A stretch of DNA of 64,000 nt, taken from NCBI GenBank assembly GCA_947000775.1, contig CAMQGK010000299.1:4601501-4665500 (forward strand), written 5' to 3'. Below, piece by piece: positions 12,601-27,600 of this stretch. Position 1 is the stretch's first letter, and each line of letters begins with the position of its first letter. Below the pieces are notes generated by a model, which was given only the letters and a program-made list of their open reading frames with translations, did not search any database and had not been told where the DNA came from. This DNA comes from Pterois miles. Its lineage: Eukaryota; Chordata; Actinopteri; Perciformes; Scorpaenidae. A program made the position numbers and the translations under genes.

Positions 12601-15600
12601 ATGCAAGTCTGGAATCGGTCTGTCATGCCTGCAGAGACATGTGGCCATTGTTTCCCGGCTGATCGCCGAACAGCACAAGCTATCAACTCAATTCAGTCAC
12701 TACGAACAAGATGGGAGTCATGCTAGATGTTCTGACTTCCCTTCTGAACAATCACAGGCTGTTAAGACATCGGAGTTCAGTAAACAAGCAACAACTGCCA
12801 GATCTGAGCGGGCTGGAAGAGGCAGGATGGGGATGGGGGTGGTGGTGGTGGTGTCAATCTCCACCCCCGGCTTTCCTCCTTGAACTGCTTTTCTGAAGTT
12901 TTATGTGCAGGGGCTTGGGCCAGTTAAGAAGCAGTAAAAACGTCCTCAGAGGTTGATGACTTTTCAAGCCTTTGTGGCTGCAGACGTGACAGGCACTGCA
13001 TTGGGATTTGTAGTCCTCTGACAGGCTCAGTTTAACTGATTCGTGTTGCTCTGTGCATGTGTGCGAGCATATGGGCATAAAGTACTTGCAAGGACTGCTC
13101 TTTGTCTGCAGTTATTGGCAGTTGCCACATTTGGAGAGGGTGGTGTTATTTGCTAACTTGACCCGCCAGATGGTTTGTTACACAGAACCATATGAGAAGC
13201 TCTCATTGGAAACAGTTTGGAAAAGGGCAGGCACTTTCAAGAAATACTTGGCAGGTGATTGGATGACCCATCTGTCATTCAAACTCTTGCCAAAGGCAGT
13301 CGGGAGAAGAGTGAAAACATCGCCTTCAGTGCCATTCTTCCAATGAAGAAATACCCTCCAGTTCTGACAGAACTGATGCTATCGCAGCATCTATGCTAAC
13401 CTCTTCAGCAGCCGCCATTGTTGTATAAAACCAATTTTCGCCTCTCCTTGTCGCCTCACACGCCTAAGCCACGCCGACGCTGATTGGTCTTTGCTCTGAC
13501 TCGCTGAACACAAACGCATTACTTGAAGCCTGACAAGATGGATTTTTGTGTGATGTGTGATCCTGTGATTGTCAGGTGACTTTGTGACATTGAAATAATC
13601 CAGCGAAGTTATTTGTGCGCTTGTCTGGAAGTATCTTATTTATCAGTAAGTTATGTTCAGCTGGCTATTTAATTGTGAATATTGGTAAAAGTGTCGTATT
13701 AATTTCTTTGTCATTACATCAAGAGATTTTAATAAGCAACTTGTATGCATAAATTATTCAATCACAAATAACTACAAATAAAAGATTTTAAAGCTATGTT
13801 AACATTATTTCAGCATTTAAAATGATTACGTTATGTAGAAGGACTGATAAACGGAAGATTTCAGATTAAAATTTTGAGGTCACAGGTACTGGCTAAACGT
13901 AATGCTTATGTTTAATGTTTCACATTTTTATGCTGCTATATGCCAGGTACTATATTAATCTAAAGTTACCTTTAGAATAAGGTTGCGTAACACTGTGTTT
14001 TCTGACAGCAAAGATCCTCATGTCCTGCTTCAGAGGGATATTTGAGACACACGGCCGATGTGGTTTATGTTGGCCGGCGTTGCTTCACGTTGACCGTGGC
14101 CTCATTTTTAATGCCTTTTATCAATGTTCCTTGTGGTCAACGGATACCAGCTGTACAGCTTGGATTCACATAAAAACCTTGTATTTTGAAGAGCTCATAT
14201 ATTGCAGCCGGGCCATGTGGTGATTGCAGTGTTTCTTTCATTTCACTGACTGTTTTAATGCCTTTGATACTGAAATGAGCTTGTGGAGAGGCTGGTGCAT
14301 TTGCAGGGTCCTGCAGCTTTGTGTATTTGGGAGGTAGGTGATGGTGGCGATGGAGGTAAGAGGGAGAGGTGGTTACTCCTCCTTCAGTACTCCACAGATT
14401 GTGTATAGACACCCATCCAGAGCAGGTCTCATTAGAAACAGACAGAGCCCTCCCCGCTCCTGTCTCGACTTTAGAAAACACCTGTATTTTATTGTTGTAA
14501 CTCCATTTCAGGCGTGCCCCCCCTTCAGCCAAACCGCACCTCTGACCTGTTTTGACCCTAACACATGGAGATAAAACATAGAGGAAAGAGCTGAAAAATA
14601 AAACCAGAGATGCCACGGTAAAAGAGAAAGACAAAAGGTTTTAAAGGCTTGTGGTGAGTCATGGGGAGAGAAATCAGAAGTTGGGGAGGAAGAGGAGATG
14701 GTGGTTATAAACAATCGTGGGAGATGGAGAAGACGGAGATGAAAACCAGTGAGCAAGGGCTGAGGCGAAAGAAAATGACGGCTCCTAGAAGGCTGCGGAA
14801 TTGCTCTGATCAATCATGGAGCCAGACGCTCAGCAGAGGCTTTTTCAGACGTTAACTTTCATTTCCGTCACATCTGGGGCCTTTGTGAGGGAGGGAGATA
14901 AACTGTTTACCACCTGATCATGAAGCTTTGATAAGAACAAATTGCTGTGTTGGGGGGAGGAGTGTGCGAGAGCATCACACTCCCAGGTATGACAGGAAAT
15001 GGAAGATGAGGGAACAATTTGTACACAGAGAGCACATCTCAGGACTGAGGCAGATCTCTTTCTGTCAGTGTTCTGGTGCAGCAACAGGTCAAATTACTTC
15101 AGTTTTAAGGTATGTGACCAAGTCACTGTGAAGTTTTTGCCATCATATGATGAATGGCTCGACGTCTCACCGCAACCAACATGGGCAAGCGCGGCCTGAT
15201 GCCATTTCTAACCTCCCGGTGTTCGGTTACAGCTTGGGTCGACTGCAGAAGGAAAACTGAGCGGAAGCCAGCGGGAGATTTTCAACCAAAAGATCTTCAC
15301 GGCTATGAGCGTTGGCAGCTCTCGCTGATGCTGTTTCTTATTTTCTGGAAGTGATTCTTTACCTTCATCGGGATCAACAGGATATAAAACACTCTCTCTG
15401 CTATTGATTTGAATATTCTCCTGAGCAACAAGTACAGGAAACTCGTGTTATTTTTGCAATGAGTCCATTGGGAGGAGAGAAATGCTTCCAGCATAATATC
15501 AGGCTGAAAAATATTCATTGCAAATGTGAAATAATAAAAAAGGGGTAAAACACATTTTTCCATGAGAAATGCCTTGGTCAAGTGATAATATTATGTGGTG

Positions 15601-18600
15601 TGTGGTACGAGGGAAACATTTGGTGGGGCGGCCAGAAAAGCTTTGGGCATAGTATCAATTCATTTCTGTCTGCTATGGTATGGCAAGTTAGACACACTGA
15701 TATTTTTTATTAAAAGTTACCATGACTATGTGTGTTTCTAATCAGAACCTGATTACACAAGTATTAGCAGGGTTAGAGTGTCTCAATCAGCTTTTGTTTG
15801 AACATTTTGTAAACATTTAGCGCAGCATGTTGCCAAATGAAAAGTCAAACTGAGCTTAAAGTAATAACCCGTGACATTCTCATATAAATAAATATTCATT
15901 TTCGCTACTATTACTGATTGATGTAACACAAAAGTGATCCTTGTTCATGAACACTGTTCCATTAGTTGTTTTAAACATAAGAGTGGCTGGTAATTCTTTC
16001 CCAGAAAAATGCTGGTGTTTTATGTTTTCTGACAGCAGGAGTGCAGCATGAATGCTCCGTGTATGAATTAAGACTGTTCTTTTTTCTTAGTCGACTAACA
16101 CTTGTACGATTTCGTCAACTAATTGATTAGTTGATTTAATCAACAGATCTGTAAGAGCGCTTTCACAAGCCAAACTCTGGTGCGGTTCGCTTGGGCAGTT
16201 GTGAAGGTAGTAATCATTCTCTGATGCAGACCAAATCATCCGGTCCAAGACCGCTTGTGAGCGGGGATCTCGGACAACTTCCAAGTGAACCAAAGTACAA
16301 GCTACCTGTGTGGGCAATTGTTGAGATGGACACAGGTAAATGAGTGGGACAGGACTGACTTGATGTTTGCTTGATGTCTGGACTGAAGTGAACATACATA
16401 AAACACTAAATAAAGTCCACAAAAATAGTTTTAAAAGTCATTGGAGATAAACTGGAGGAGAAGGGATTCGTGTGCACAGTATATCAGTGCTGAGTCAAAG
16501 TGAAAACACTTCAACAGCAATATATCAAAGACTAAATAAACCAAACCAAAACAGTATTAATTTCACTCTGATTCAGACTAGCCAAAAGGACAATAGCTTG
16601 TGAAACGCCCTAAATCACACAAAAGCATCAATTTAAATTTTGTGTGTACCAGAGATTTACTCATAAGTTTCTTAGAAATACGCTATCCTGCATGAAAAAA
16701 AGCATAAAACCTGTTTAATAGAGAAATGTTAGTGGAAAAAACAAAAACAAAAATGGCTGATTAGTCGACTAATCTACTAAAAGGGGGTAGCTCTGGTATG
16801 AATAGACCAAAAAATGAGTGCCATTTGGAGATGCTCAAACCTTATCAACAGAAAATACAAGAAAAATGGATCAGAGTTGCTGCCTGGTATAAGCAGTACA
16901 GCAATTAGTACCATAGAAAATCTCATGAATACCACATTGAGAAAAAACTTTTACAGACAAATTAACTTAACACTTAACAGCGTTATTTTTTGTTGGACTT
17001 TTACCTTTGCAGGCTCGTCGGTGTGTGATGGGTCTGGCCATGTCTCTGTAAAAGCCCTCCTTGCAGTAGTGGCAGTGGCGGCCGGCGGTGTTGTGGCGGC
17101 AGTTCATGCAGACTCCTCCGCTCTTCCTCCCCGACAGCTTATACAGCTCCATGTTGAATCGACAGCGGCGGGCGTGGAGGTTGCAGTTGCACGCTGCAGA
17201 GGGAAGAGGAGAGCTGTTAAAAGAATCTTCACAATATTTATCCTTATAGAGTCTAAGATGAAATGTTCACATGGATTGTGCAATGCAGTAAAACATATGT
17301 ATATCACAAGAGAGCTGGCAGAGGTTTTCCAGTAAGGCAGCATTAATAGCAAGTGGTTTATAATCTACACTGCCGCTGTGTGCTTGGCTGCTATTTCAGA
17401 ACTCATCAATCAAAAGTGATATTTGCAGAGCTCATTTTCTCCATTTCATAATTAATGAATTTGGCTTCTCTCAGCCCATTAGTTATTAATCACTGGAAAG
17501 AGAGACATTAATTTCATGAATCACTGATGAGTAAAGACTCCTAAGATCTATTAAAAGGGAGAGTGAATCAGATAAAGGAATGGGGCTCAAGCTGGCTGTC
17601 TTCTAAATGAGGCGAGGCGCAATATATGGGACGTGTGAAGTGAGGTTATATCTCTTCGCAGGCCCTCCCAGTTCCACTTGAATGTCTCCTTGCTTCACCA
17701 GTCTTTGCCATTGATCCCTCCATATTAGACTGCATTCAATGTAATTCATAAACTCCGTGCACTACTCTATATGTGGGGTTTACATTTGAGAAGCCTAATG
17801 AGAAACCTGCCCTTGTTGTTTGTGTAACAGAGTTTGATCCAGACCCTCTCCTGGTTAAATCAGAGTCAGACCTGGGACCTGAAGACTTGGCTGTGGCTTC
17901 AAAGATGCCTGCTGCAGAGCTTAGCTCCAGTTCAAAGTTATCCCCAGATGAATTAGAGAGGGGTAAACAACAGTGGAGCAGTTTGACCAAAAATGCAAAC
18001 AGTTATGGCAAAGACAGGATTCTTAGGGTATCACAACAGAAGGTAATATTAATTATTCTGGTGGGAGTGAAAACATGCAGTAATAATGTATGTTTAGAGT
18101 AGAATAAGACACAGATAAGTAAAGACAGACTGGTTGAGAGACCTTTTATGAGTGTGGCTTTGTGTGCAATACAGTGGCAGCTGAAAAATATAATAGAAGC
18201 ACTTTCATGAGTCAGAAAAGGTAAAGTTTTAAAGTCCTCATCAACACTAGCGGACACAAGCACTGCTGCTGCAGCCAAGGTCAGCTCTGCAGTTCCACTG
18301 AGCTCAATGATCTGTACAATGTTAGATGAGCTCCTTGCAGTTGATCAAAAATGATTGTTAATGACACTCTCTTGCAGGAGGAGAACGGCTTGTCAAGTAA
18401 TATATGCGTGCAGTGAACGATATGTAACCTCCATGCACGCTGAAGGGGGAAGCCGCTGGCACCAGGTTGGGAAAGAGGCCCAGTTTTCCCTGAGTTGCAG
18501 ACCCTGGAAAAAAAAGGGGGGAGCAGCACATTCCCAGACTGTTTCCCAATTCCATCTGGTTATTAAGCCGAACCAATTTGTATGGAATTTTGCAGTTAAT

Positions 18601-21600
18601 GAAATACTGTTTCATGTACGGATCCATATTGTTTGTGTAGAGACACTGCTGGACGGTTTGGCGTGCTGTCATGAAGTGGTAAGGCCAAGATGAAGGCTGA
18701 CCTTTGACCCTGGAGAAAAATACAGATGTGTAGGATGCTGAGGGAAGCTTGCACATTGCACAAAACTTTTTCAGCGATATGGTCCGTGTTTTAACTGAAA
18801 AAATGCACAAAATCGATACCAATTTGTGTGCATCTAGTGTCTGTGCATGTGAACTACTAAACAGCCTGTCCGACTTCTCCTGAAGGGAGTGTGACAAAGA
18901 ACACACCAGCTCGGGTGAGTGGCTGGGACTGCTGGGGGAACGAGGTGGGGGACTGTGATTATGATCAAGCGTCTCAAACACACACACAGCTGTGAGCACT
19001 TGTGTCCATTAACACCTTGTAGCAGAACATGAAAGCGATGGATCACATTTTCTACCCTGGCTGAAGTACCGACAGCATACGTCTTATGGCATCTCCTCCT
19101 TGCAACAAGATCGGCCAACAAAGTCCGAAGCAGGAGAGGGTAAGTTCAAGTGTGGAGAATGTAAAGACAGCTCCAGAATCAAACTTTAAATGATTTAGCA
19201 TGTGTTAGCAGCAGTGATGGCTTTCACAACAGCCAGAGAAGGAGGGCATTAGTGACAGAAATAGTAGTTTATTTGACTGGGAAAAAAAAAAAACATGAAT
19301 GAAAATGTTATCCAAGGTTAATGACGAAGAAAAATAAATAAGCGAAAAGCACCTAAGTAGGTGTTTGTATGTACCTGTGTGTGTTTTCTACATGCTGTGT
19401 GCAGTTAACTTCAGCTCGGAGCTGCAGCTGCCCAAAGATCCTGGAATGTTTATGGGTTTGTTTTGAAGTGCTTGTGAACACACACACGGACACCCCACCT
19501 TCACAGCCCACCACCACCACCACAGCATACCCCCTCACCCAAATTAGGCTCAGCGGGGATAAATGAACACTGTTGAAGCCCATTTTTCAATTCATTAACA
19601 CATCAAAGCCTCACTAGTGCGCCGCAAAAAAAAAAAACCCTCACTAATTCTTATCTGTTGGAGGAGAAAACAGACACTTCTGTGTTGTTCTGTGGGTGGT
19701 GGAGAAACTGAGATCCTCCAGCAGTGAGCGCGGCTCCTTTATGGGTCAGCGTCCAATTCAGGGATGCGTTAATCTGGTTCGTCGTGTTGTCGTGGAAATC
19801 AAACAACAAACACGAGCTAGGGGCTTGGCGAACAGAGGGATGCTGCTACAAAAATAAAAGGAGGGGATGGCAAGAAACCCCGAGGAAAATATTAGAGTAG
19901 AGAATAGTTGCACCACGTTGTCATCAAAGTGAGGAATGCCAAATGCAAATGTCGGTAGAATAACTCCTCCACACAGTTTGCACACATCTCAGTTTGTGAT
20001 CTGGGTGGTGCTTCCTTCTTTAAAGAGGACCTATTATGCTTTTGTGCTTATTTTCCCTTTCCTTTATATACTTTTTTGAGCATGTAAAAGCTCCACGCTA
20101 AAGAGAGTTACTCTCCCCCACAGAAACACCCTCATGAACTGCCTAAAATGCCTTGCTTGAAGTCCCGCCTTTTCTTGTAACTTGGTGATGTCACCACGTA
20201 ACACATTTGCATATAGCGGCTAGTTTGGCACGCCCTCAAACAAAGCTAGTTAGAGCGGAGTCCAGAGTAATGCCTTTAAGTTATGGTCTGTAACAACCCA
20301 GTACCTAGTTAGTTAGTATCAAAACTTCTCCATTAAAAAAAATTGACCCTTTTCGTGCTGTTTCGATTGCAGCCAATCTCTGCAAGTGGTCTTAACTTTA
20401 TAACAACATTTGATTGGCTCACTATTGCAGTAGCCAGGATTGCCTGCCTGCACACGCTCTGGACACGGAGATGTCTGAGCGGCCGGCTAGCAGCTAATGG
20501 TGCTTATAGCACATAGGGTTAACAACGGCAACAAGTGTTGACAGAGCTAGCACTTCACTTATCCTGGGGGGAACTGGAGGCCTGGAACTGGAGACCTGTT
20601 GTGCTGTCGTGACAATGCGGTCCCGCCACTGTGGGTCCATGGCCCACTGCATGAGCACTGTGAAATACAGCAGTGATTAGCTAGCCAGAAGGATACACAG
20701 CTTCTGGTCACATGATGGGTATCTAACGAAGTACGAGGGGAGGAGAAGGGCAGGAGCTAAACAGGGCATTTCAGACAGAGGGTGAAAAGAAGTGCTGCAA
20801 CACAGCCGGTACTCAAAAAATAAAGCGTTTTTTGAACATTAAAGCAAGTAAACATGTTCAAGTAGAAACCCTAAATACAAGTATGCACCTGAAAATGAGC
20901 ATAATAGGTCATCTTTAAGTACAGGTAAAAATAGGAAGTATTTCAGGTAAGGTATTGTAGACTGACAGAAGAACACACCACTGTTGTATTTCAGCTTTAA
21001 TAACAGGTGCCTCAACAAGTAACTGTGCTCTGAACAAGCTCTCAGAACGGTCTGTCATGTGTGCTATGACAAATTGGCTCGTAAAGACTGCGCTCAACAA
21101 ATAAAATGCAAGTGTGTTTGTGGGAGTGCACTGCCGCCTCTCTGTTCCCCGTCCATATGTCAGGGATAAATCGAACCTCATTTTTCCTTCAGCTCCACCA
21201 AAGCCAAGCCGGTAAGCACAGCCAATTGATTTTGGATGCCTGTGCAAAACCCAAATCCCATGGCTAAAATTGGTCCTTGAAAATCAGAGGGGCTGCTCTC
21301 CCACCACCACTACCACCACCTCTCCCCTCTTGGAACCAGGCCATGGTCCAGACCTGCTGCAGCCCCCCTCCTTGGGTGCCCTCTCCGCTCTGCAGGGTCT
21401 GCTATACGGGCTCCTGCCATCATGTATAAATGTGTATGTGTGCCGGTGTTTCTGTGTGTTTGGGCTGAGTTCCGCCTGGCTGCTCCAGCCACCTGCTCAG
21501 GGCACCGGGGGGAACACCCGGTTAATTAGCTCCTCATTAGAGCCAAGGCGGTGTACAGTGTGGACAAACACACACACCAGAGACACGGCTTCAAGCGGTA

Positions 21601-24600
21601 GTAACTGCTCACAAAATGACATGGATCAAGTAACAAAGAGATGCAAAAGAAAAAAGTCAAACAGAAGTGAGACTTAAACAGCGCCGGGTCTGTGGACTCT
21701 AATGAGCTGTGGACAACAAGCTGAGACAAAGATTTAAGAACTCCAAGCTGACGACTAACAGGAAACTACAACTCCTGTAGTCCTGCTGTGTGCAGGACGT
21801 GGACCATGCTTCTACCTCTTTGTAACAACGCCGCTTACTTTTCTTCCACACAGACATATCTTTCACTCCTAGCTTTGACACCACCGCCCCTCCCTTACTG
21901 CACTGATTTCTGCGGTTAGCCTCACGCCGTGGGCTTAAGAGCCAGCTCTTGGGAGCCCTTTTGAATCGAGAGTCCTCTTAATTCCTCTCCCACCCCTCCC
22001 CTCTCTCCTCTTACTTTCATGAGACTCCATTTCGAATACTCTCACTGGTTGCCTCTCCCTCCTTTTGCTTCTCTCATCCATCCTCTCCTCCATCTCCCCT
22101 CTCTCTGGATGGCATCAGGCAGGGGAAGATTTTAACCAGATTAGGCTGGAGGGTTGCCATGTTGAGGGGGCCTGGTGTCAGAGGAGAGCTGAGACCTTAG
22201 CTCTGTTCCCTCTCTCTGGTCCACTTCACTTCCCCACATCTAAACATTGTTATCTGTATCCTTTGCCTTCATTCTGTCCGTCTTGGTTGCTCAGAGGCAA
22301 CATCTTTCAGGCCTGAGCACAGGGGCAGAAGCAGACGACTGTTGTGCAATCAAATTATCATGGTGAATCAGTAGAAACCGAGGTAAAACAGATGTACTTT
22401 TACCGTGACTCTTGGCATACACAACCATGAGGGCCAGACTGGGGGATGCATGCAATGCTTGGGCTGGTTTAGAAATAGAAAGTGACAGATGGAACCTACT
22501 GTGTAAATTCATCACTGTGGCCAGAGATGACAGTAGAAACCTTAATGTTTTCCTCTGATCAGGTTGTGACGCAGGCTGATATGTGACAGCAAAAGAGTCC
22601 TGGGCTGATGATGAGCGAGCAGTAAAATCGAAGATCAAATGTTAAGGTGAGAAGGAAAACATTAAGCTGGGCTCTACAGCAACAACCACAATGTAGTTTT
22701 CAATCTGAAACACAATTACTTTCAGTTTTAAGGGGATGTTTTAGCTGACAAGTTTTCATCCAGCTGAATGGTTCTGATGAGAGTGAATATTATGCGAGTC
22801 ACATGCTAGTTACTAACACCTAAGGGAGATTTTGACCCGGCATATTAGACAGCACTCTCCACTGCCATCATCAAAACACCAGATGAGGGAATATCCTTTC
22901 AAAAGATAGAGTTTCATGGACTTGGAGCACTGAAACTGTTCTGGCAGCATGTTGGGGTTTTTATTATTTTTATGAGCTTTATGTTAAAAAAAATGATGTT
23001 GCAGGAGTTGAGATATCCTGACTTTTAGTCCTTAGTGCGGGTTGATCAATCCTACAGTTCCCACAATGCAACTCAGTAGTGTGTTTTGTTAGACCATCCC
23101 TGTCTGTTAAATTCCCTTGTGTTTCAATCTTCAGTTCCTGAGCTTTCTGTTGACATTTAAGTCTTTGAGCCCAACTTGAGATTACCCTGATGACATTATC
23201 AGGGTCTTTTTCACAGAGCCACAGAGCGCAACTTATACAACTGTTTTAACTGGCTGAGGGCTACTCTTCTTGTTGAGTAAACTGATCTTCATCTGTAAAA
23301 ACCGGTGGAGTGCATGCCCTTTAATCTAGGGGGGTTACGAGAACCGATATTTTGGTACCAAGTCAATGCCAAAATTCTTAAAATGTGACGGTACTCGTTT
23401 TTCGATAGTACTGCAGGTACCGTCCATGTCAGGGCTGGAGGCTAATGGCATCACGTCATCCTGGAGATGATAGAAAATGTGTTTGGAAAGCAGTAAACTC
23501 ACAATGGGCACATCCAGAGCACGCAGCCTATTTTTCTCTGATAATGCTACATTGCAAACAACAGATCTGTGTTGAAATCAGCAGGATGAGAGCTATTTAA
23601 TGTTAGCTGTTAGCTCTGTGAAGGACTGTGCTGATTACTGGCTATTGACAGCTAACATTAATTAGCTCTCGTCCTGCCTATTTCAACATGGGAGGTGATA
23701 TTCATTGAGGTTATGATGCTTTCAGTCTCTATTCAGTAACAATTAGTATTAGGTGAAAGTAAATTCTAACATTATCATGATGTATTCAAATATAATCTTG
23801 TAAAGTGCAGTTTTTGGCGAGAAACTTGAATAAATATAGTTGTCTGAACAAGTTGGAACACATTGGATTTATTTTTTTTTTGGATTTTCACTGTTTTTTG
23901 TATTGACTATTAAATTTCTGGTATCATGACATCCTTACACCCATCTGTAAGACTATCAGGGATTCATTTTGCTCTTATTCATACTATTTTGCCTCATACT
24001 GCCACTGAAGACACATACAGTAACAGACAACATCTATCTCCTGTGCATGGATGTATGCAGAGACACATGCAGTATATACATTCAACATGGTGACAGCGAC
24101 TGTCAGCCACAGTCACACAAAACCACATAAAGGAAGCCGAGCAATTATCATCGTCGTCATTGTTAAACAACCAACACATATTTTATCTTAATAGCCTCTG
24201 AATCTTGCTGCCACCAGCAACACCGGCCAACAGCCAAAAAACACATATTTTCTCAGGCCAAGAGCTCAGAGGCCTGCAACAGCATAAAAAAACTGTTTCC
24301 AAAAACAGAGAATTCAATCAGAGAAGAAAAAAAAGGCTGATTTCAGCAAAAATAGAAATATATATGTGAAATAAAAGAAGAGGTAGCAGCAGGAAACGTC
24401 CAGGCAGAGAGTTAATCTTTGACAAGAGTCGGTTACACAAGGATAGGAGAGGAAGAGCACGCCGGCGGTGACGGGCACCTCGGGAGGTGATTGCTACCAT
24501 CTGTGGGAGAGAGTCGATGGGGGCCTGCAGGGAGAGCCGGGTGGGCATGCTGCAGCTCCACCAGTTTGCTTTGGCATGGGGATGAAACGCTACGTCGCAC

Positions 24601-27600
24601 TACTAGGTTACATGTGGCTCTCACACATGAACAAATGCAAGGAGATGCACACACACACACACACACACACACACTTGGCCTCGGGCAGCCACAAAGCATT
24701 TCCGAGGGATCCAGCGCTTTAACCCGGCTGACATTAACGCTGTTACTTGACACTTTGCTGTCCTTAACATTTGTTTCACCATGTTCCCTGCTTGCCAGAG
24801 AGCCTTTACGGGTGGCTTCATAGAAAAGCATCAATCCCTTGTGGGCTGGCCGAGGACCAAAGTTGCAATACTGACAAAGGGAATAAAAGCAAAGAGCAAA
24901 GCTACAGTACAAACCAATCAAATGGACCAAACCCTGTTGTCTCAGCCAGATAAAGGAGGTTACTCTTGCTTCAGACACACACACACACACACACACACAC
25001 ACCACACACACCACCACCAAAACAAAGCTCACACACCTCACTGTGCCATAGCCCCTTATGTCTCACACTAACTGGCCCGGAGGCATCATTTCATAGGGCT
25101 GTTGATTTTAGAACAACATTCCTCAGCTGTGTAATTATTTGAAAGCACAGGAGGTTTTTCAAAATCACTTACTTTCGCACAACCCCCCCATTAAAACACA
25201 CGCACACACAAACATCTGCTCATTTGTGTGTCGCGCTGTAAGTAATTGAAGTGTTGGTTCCTCGTTAGCCTCCAGCGACAGGCTTCGGAGGTGGGAGGGC
25301 CTTTTCGTCAATTAGCAAAAACAGGAAAATGGCACATAAATGCAGTAATATCAAGGCATGCTCTGGCTTTTTTCATCTTTACATTCGGCATTTCACTGAG
25401 CTTCATGTCATGTTGCCCTGGTGGACGGCAACATTTCAGCTGGACACGGAGGACAGTTTCAGGCGGTGGCTGTGTGCTGGATTCAGTGTGGAAATTCAAA
25501 GCAACCCAGTGAGGTTAACTTTTGTTCAAACGACACTGTGTCGCAAGAACAAAAGCACACAAATCCAGCTCCTCTCCATTCCACGATTGAGAAACTATAA
25601 AACGTGGGGTTGCTCATGTTATCCAAAATCAAGTCTACTCAGAATCTGTGCCATACTTTCATGTGCGGTGCATTGAAGAATGAGGTAATTTGTCGATCAC
25701 CGAGCCTAAAAAGTGTCTGGACGAATCTGTCCTCCACTTGAACATGGGCTTGACCTCTGCTTACCCTCGCTAGGAGATGTGGAGGGGGGGAATGGTGTGA
25801 AAGGACTATTTTGAAATTCTAATCAGCATCAAAAAACCATCTGCCTCTTGTCGGCAAAGAGAGAGAGATATAAAAAAAGCGAGAGTTTGTGCTTCTGTGG
25901 TCTTCAGAGTTTTCCACAGCTCTGTACAGATCTGAGAGTTTATTCCGAGCCTTGTTCCTGAGCATGTGTTCCTGGCTGGCCTCTTCCTCCTGACACACGC
26001 ATTCACACACACACACCTCTGCTGGATTTCTCCCTAAGAAACCCATCTGTCAAATTCCCCCTAATTCCAACTAATAGTTTCCAAAAAAGGGAGGCCAAGT
26101 CCACAAAAAACCACGAGCCCCCACGGAAGGCTTGAGCAGGCTCGTGACGTGGCTTTAAGATCTCCTTTCTCCTCTGCTCACATTTTAATGCATTAATTAG
26201 CATGCCAGACGTGATCTAATAACATCTATTATGTAACAGGTAATAACTTTTTTAGAGGTAATGACTAATTTGTGGGAATTTCCTTCAGGTGATGACATTT
26301 TGTAGAATGAGAGTCCTGATTGATTTAATTTGAAAGGGAACTCCTCTTCTTGTGCGAAAACAAAATACCATATCACTCATTCCCCACTGGATTCAATATG
26401 TCAAAACCACCTATTATTAAAAAATATTCAACACCACACCCAGACGCTGCAGCAGAGCGGGAACACCCAGCTCTGCCGACCGCAGCTCACCTGCATTTCT
26501 GGCAGTTCAAACGGCCTTCACATGACCTCTGTTTTTAAACGCTATGAATGCATACCAGTGTGGGAGCAGACCCGGCTTGACTGGTCCATTAGGGATGGAT
26601 GGTGTCTGGCATCCCAGAACAGTACTATGGACTTCCTGCAGTCCAAACGGGGGAGAGGAAGGGTTGGAGAATAGAACGGCTTGCTGCCAAACAGGGCCAA
26701 GATGGCAGCCAAGAGGAGAGAGCTCGTACACCGCCGTAAATTTTCATCTACTTAGGATGTCGCATTGTTGTTGACTCCACAAGAGGCCTCTTCATCTTAT
26801 ACGGTGACTGTGGCAGTCTCTATTACAGCATGATACAGCGTCTCACATTTAGAAGACAACATAAAGTATTTACATCAGGGCATCGGCTGTGCCAGCAGAA
26901 AAAAAGCCAATATCCATTACAACCAGGAACCAAATAGCTCTTATGCATCTGTTTCCTCATTCTGTCCTGTGGGCAGATAAATCACAGCTTTTTCCATCAT
27001 GTCTCCCTCAATACAAACAGACACGCTCCTTTACGAGGCTTGCCCTCTCTGACTACCAGAGCGGGGATTTGTAAACCGATGTCTCGAGGCAGGATTCATG
27101 GCGAGGAAAGGCAGCAGATGGGGCGTGTGCGTGTGTGTGCATGGCTTGTGTCTGGAGATGGTATACGCAAGCTTGCCAAAAGCACAGTAATCTTGATGCG
27201 GTGCATGTCATACATTTAGTGAGACCGGAGAAACAATCAAACCAGCCTGTTAGAGACAATGTTCTTGTTGTGCGGGGTGAAGATTTATGTCAAGACAGCT
27301 ATGAGTGAGAGCAACATCTTTGAAACCATCTTAACAGTAGAGTTTAAAGCACAGTTGTCAAAGTTAATGCAATAACGCGTTTACGTAAATTTGTTTGAGC
27401 GCCACTAACTTCTTTAAGGCAACTTGTGATTTTTGATTGTAGTGGAGTCAGTTTTAGCTAGAATGAATACTGGTATCATATGAAACTAGAGTACCAAACA
27501 TGTTATACTAGCTTGTCAAGAAGGAGGCTAAAGACGCTCCAAAATTACACTAAATTTTGGCGAAGAAAAACTGGCATGGCCATTTTCAAAGGGGTCCCTT

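Noticed and set aside
18358..18999. 213-residue minus-strand open frame
   Set aside because: It shows no recognisable domain, lies inside a netrin intron and has unremarkable composition. Likely chance.
24433..25041. 202-residue minus-strand open frame
   Set aside because: It is built around two (AC)n tracts, giving Cys-Val runs, and has no domain.
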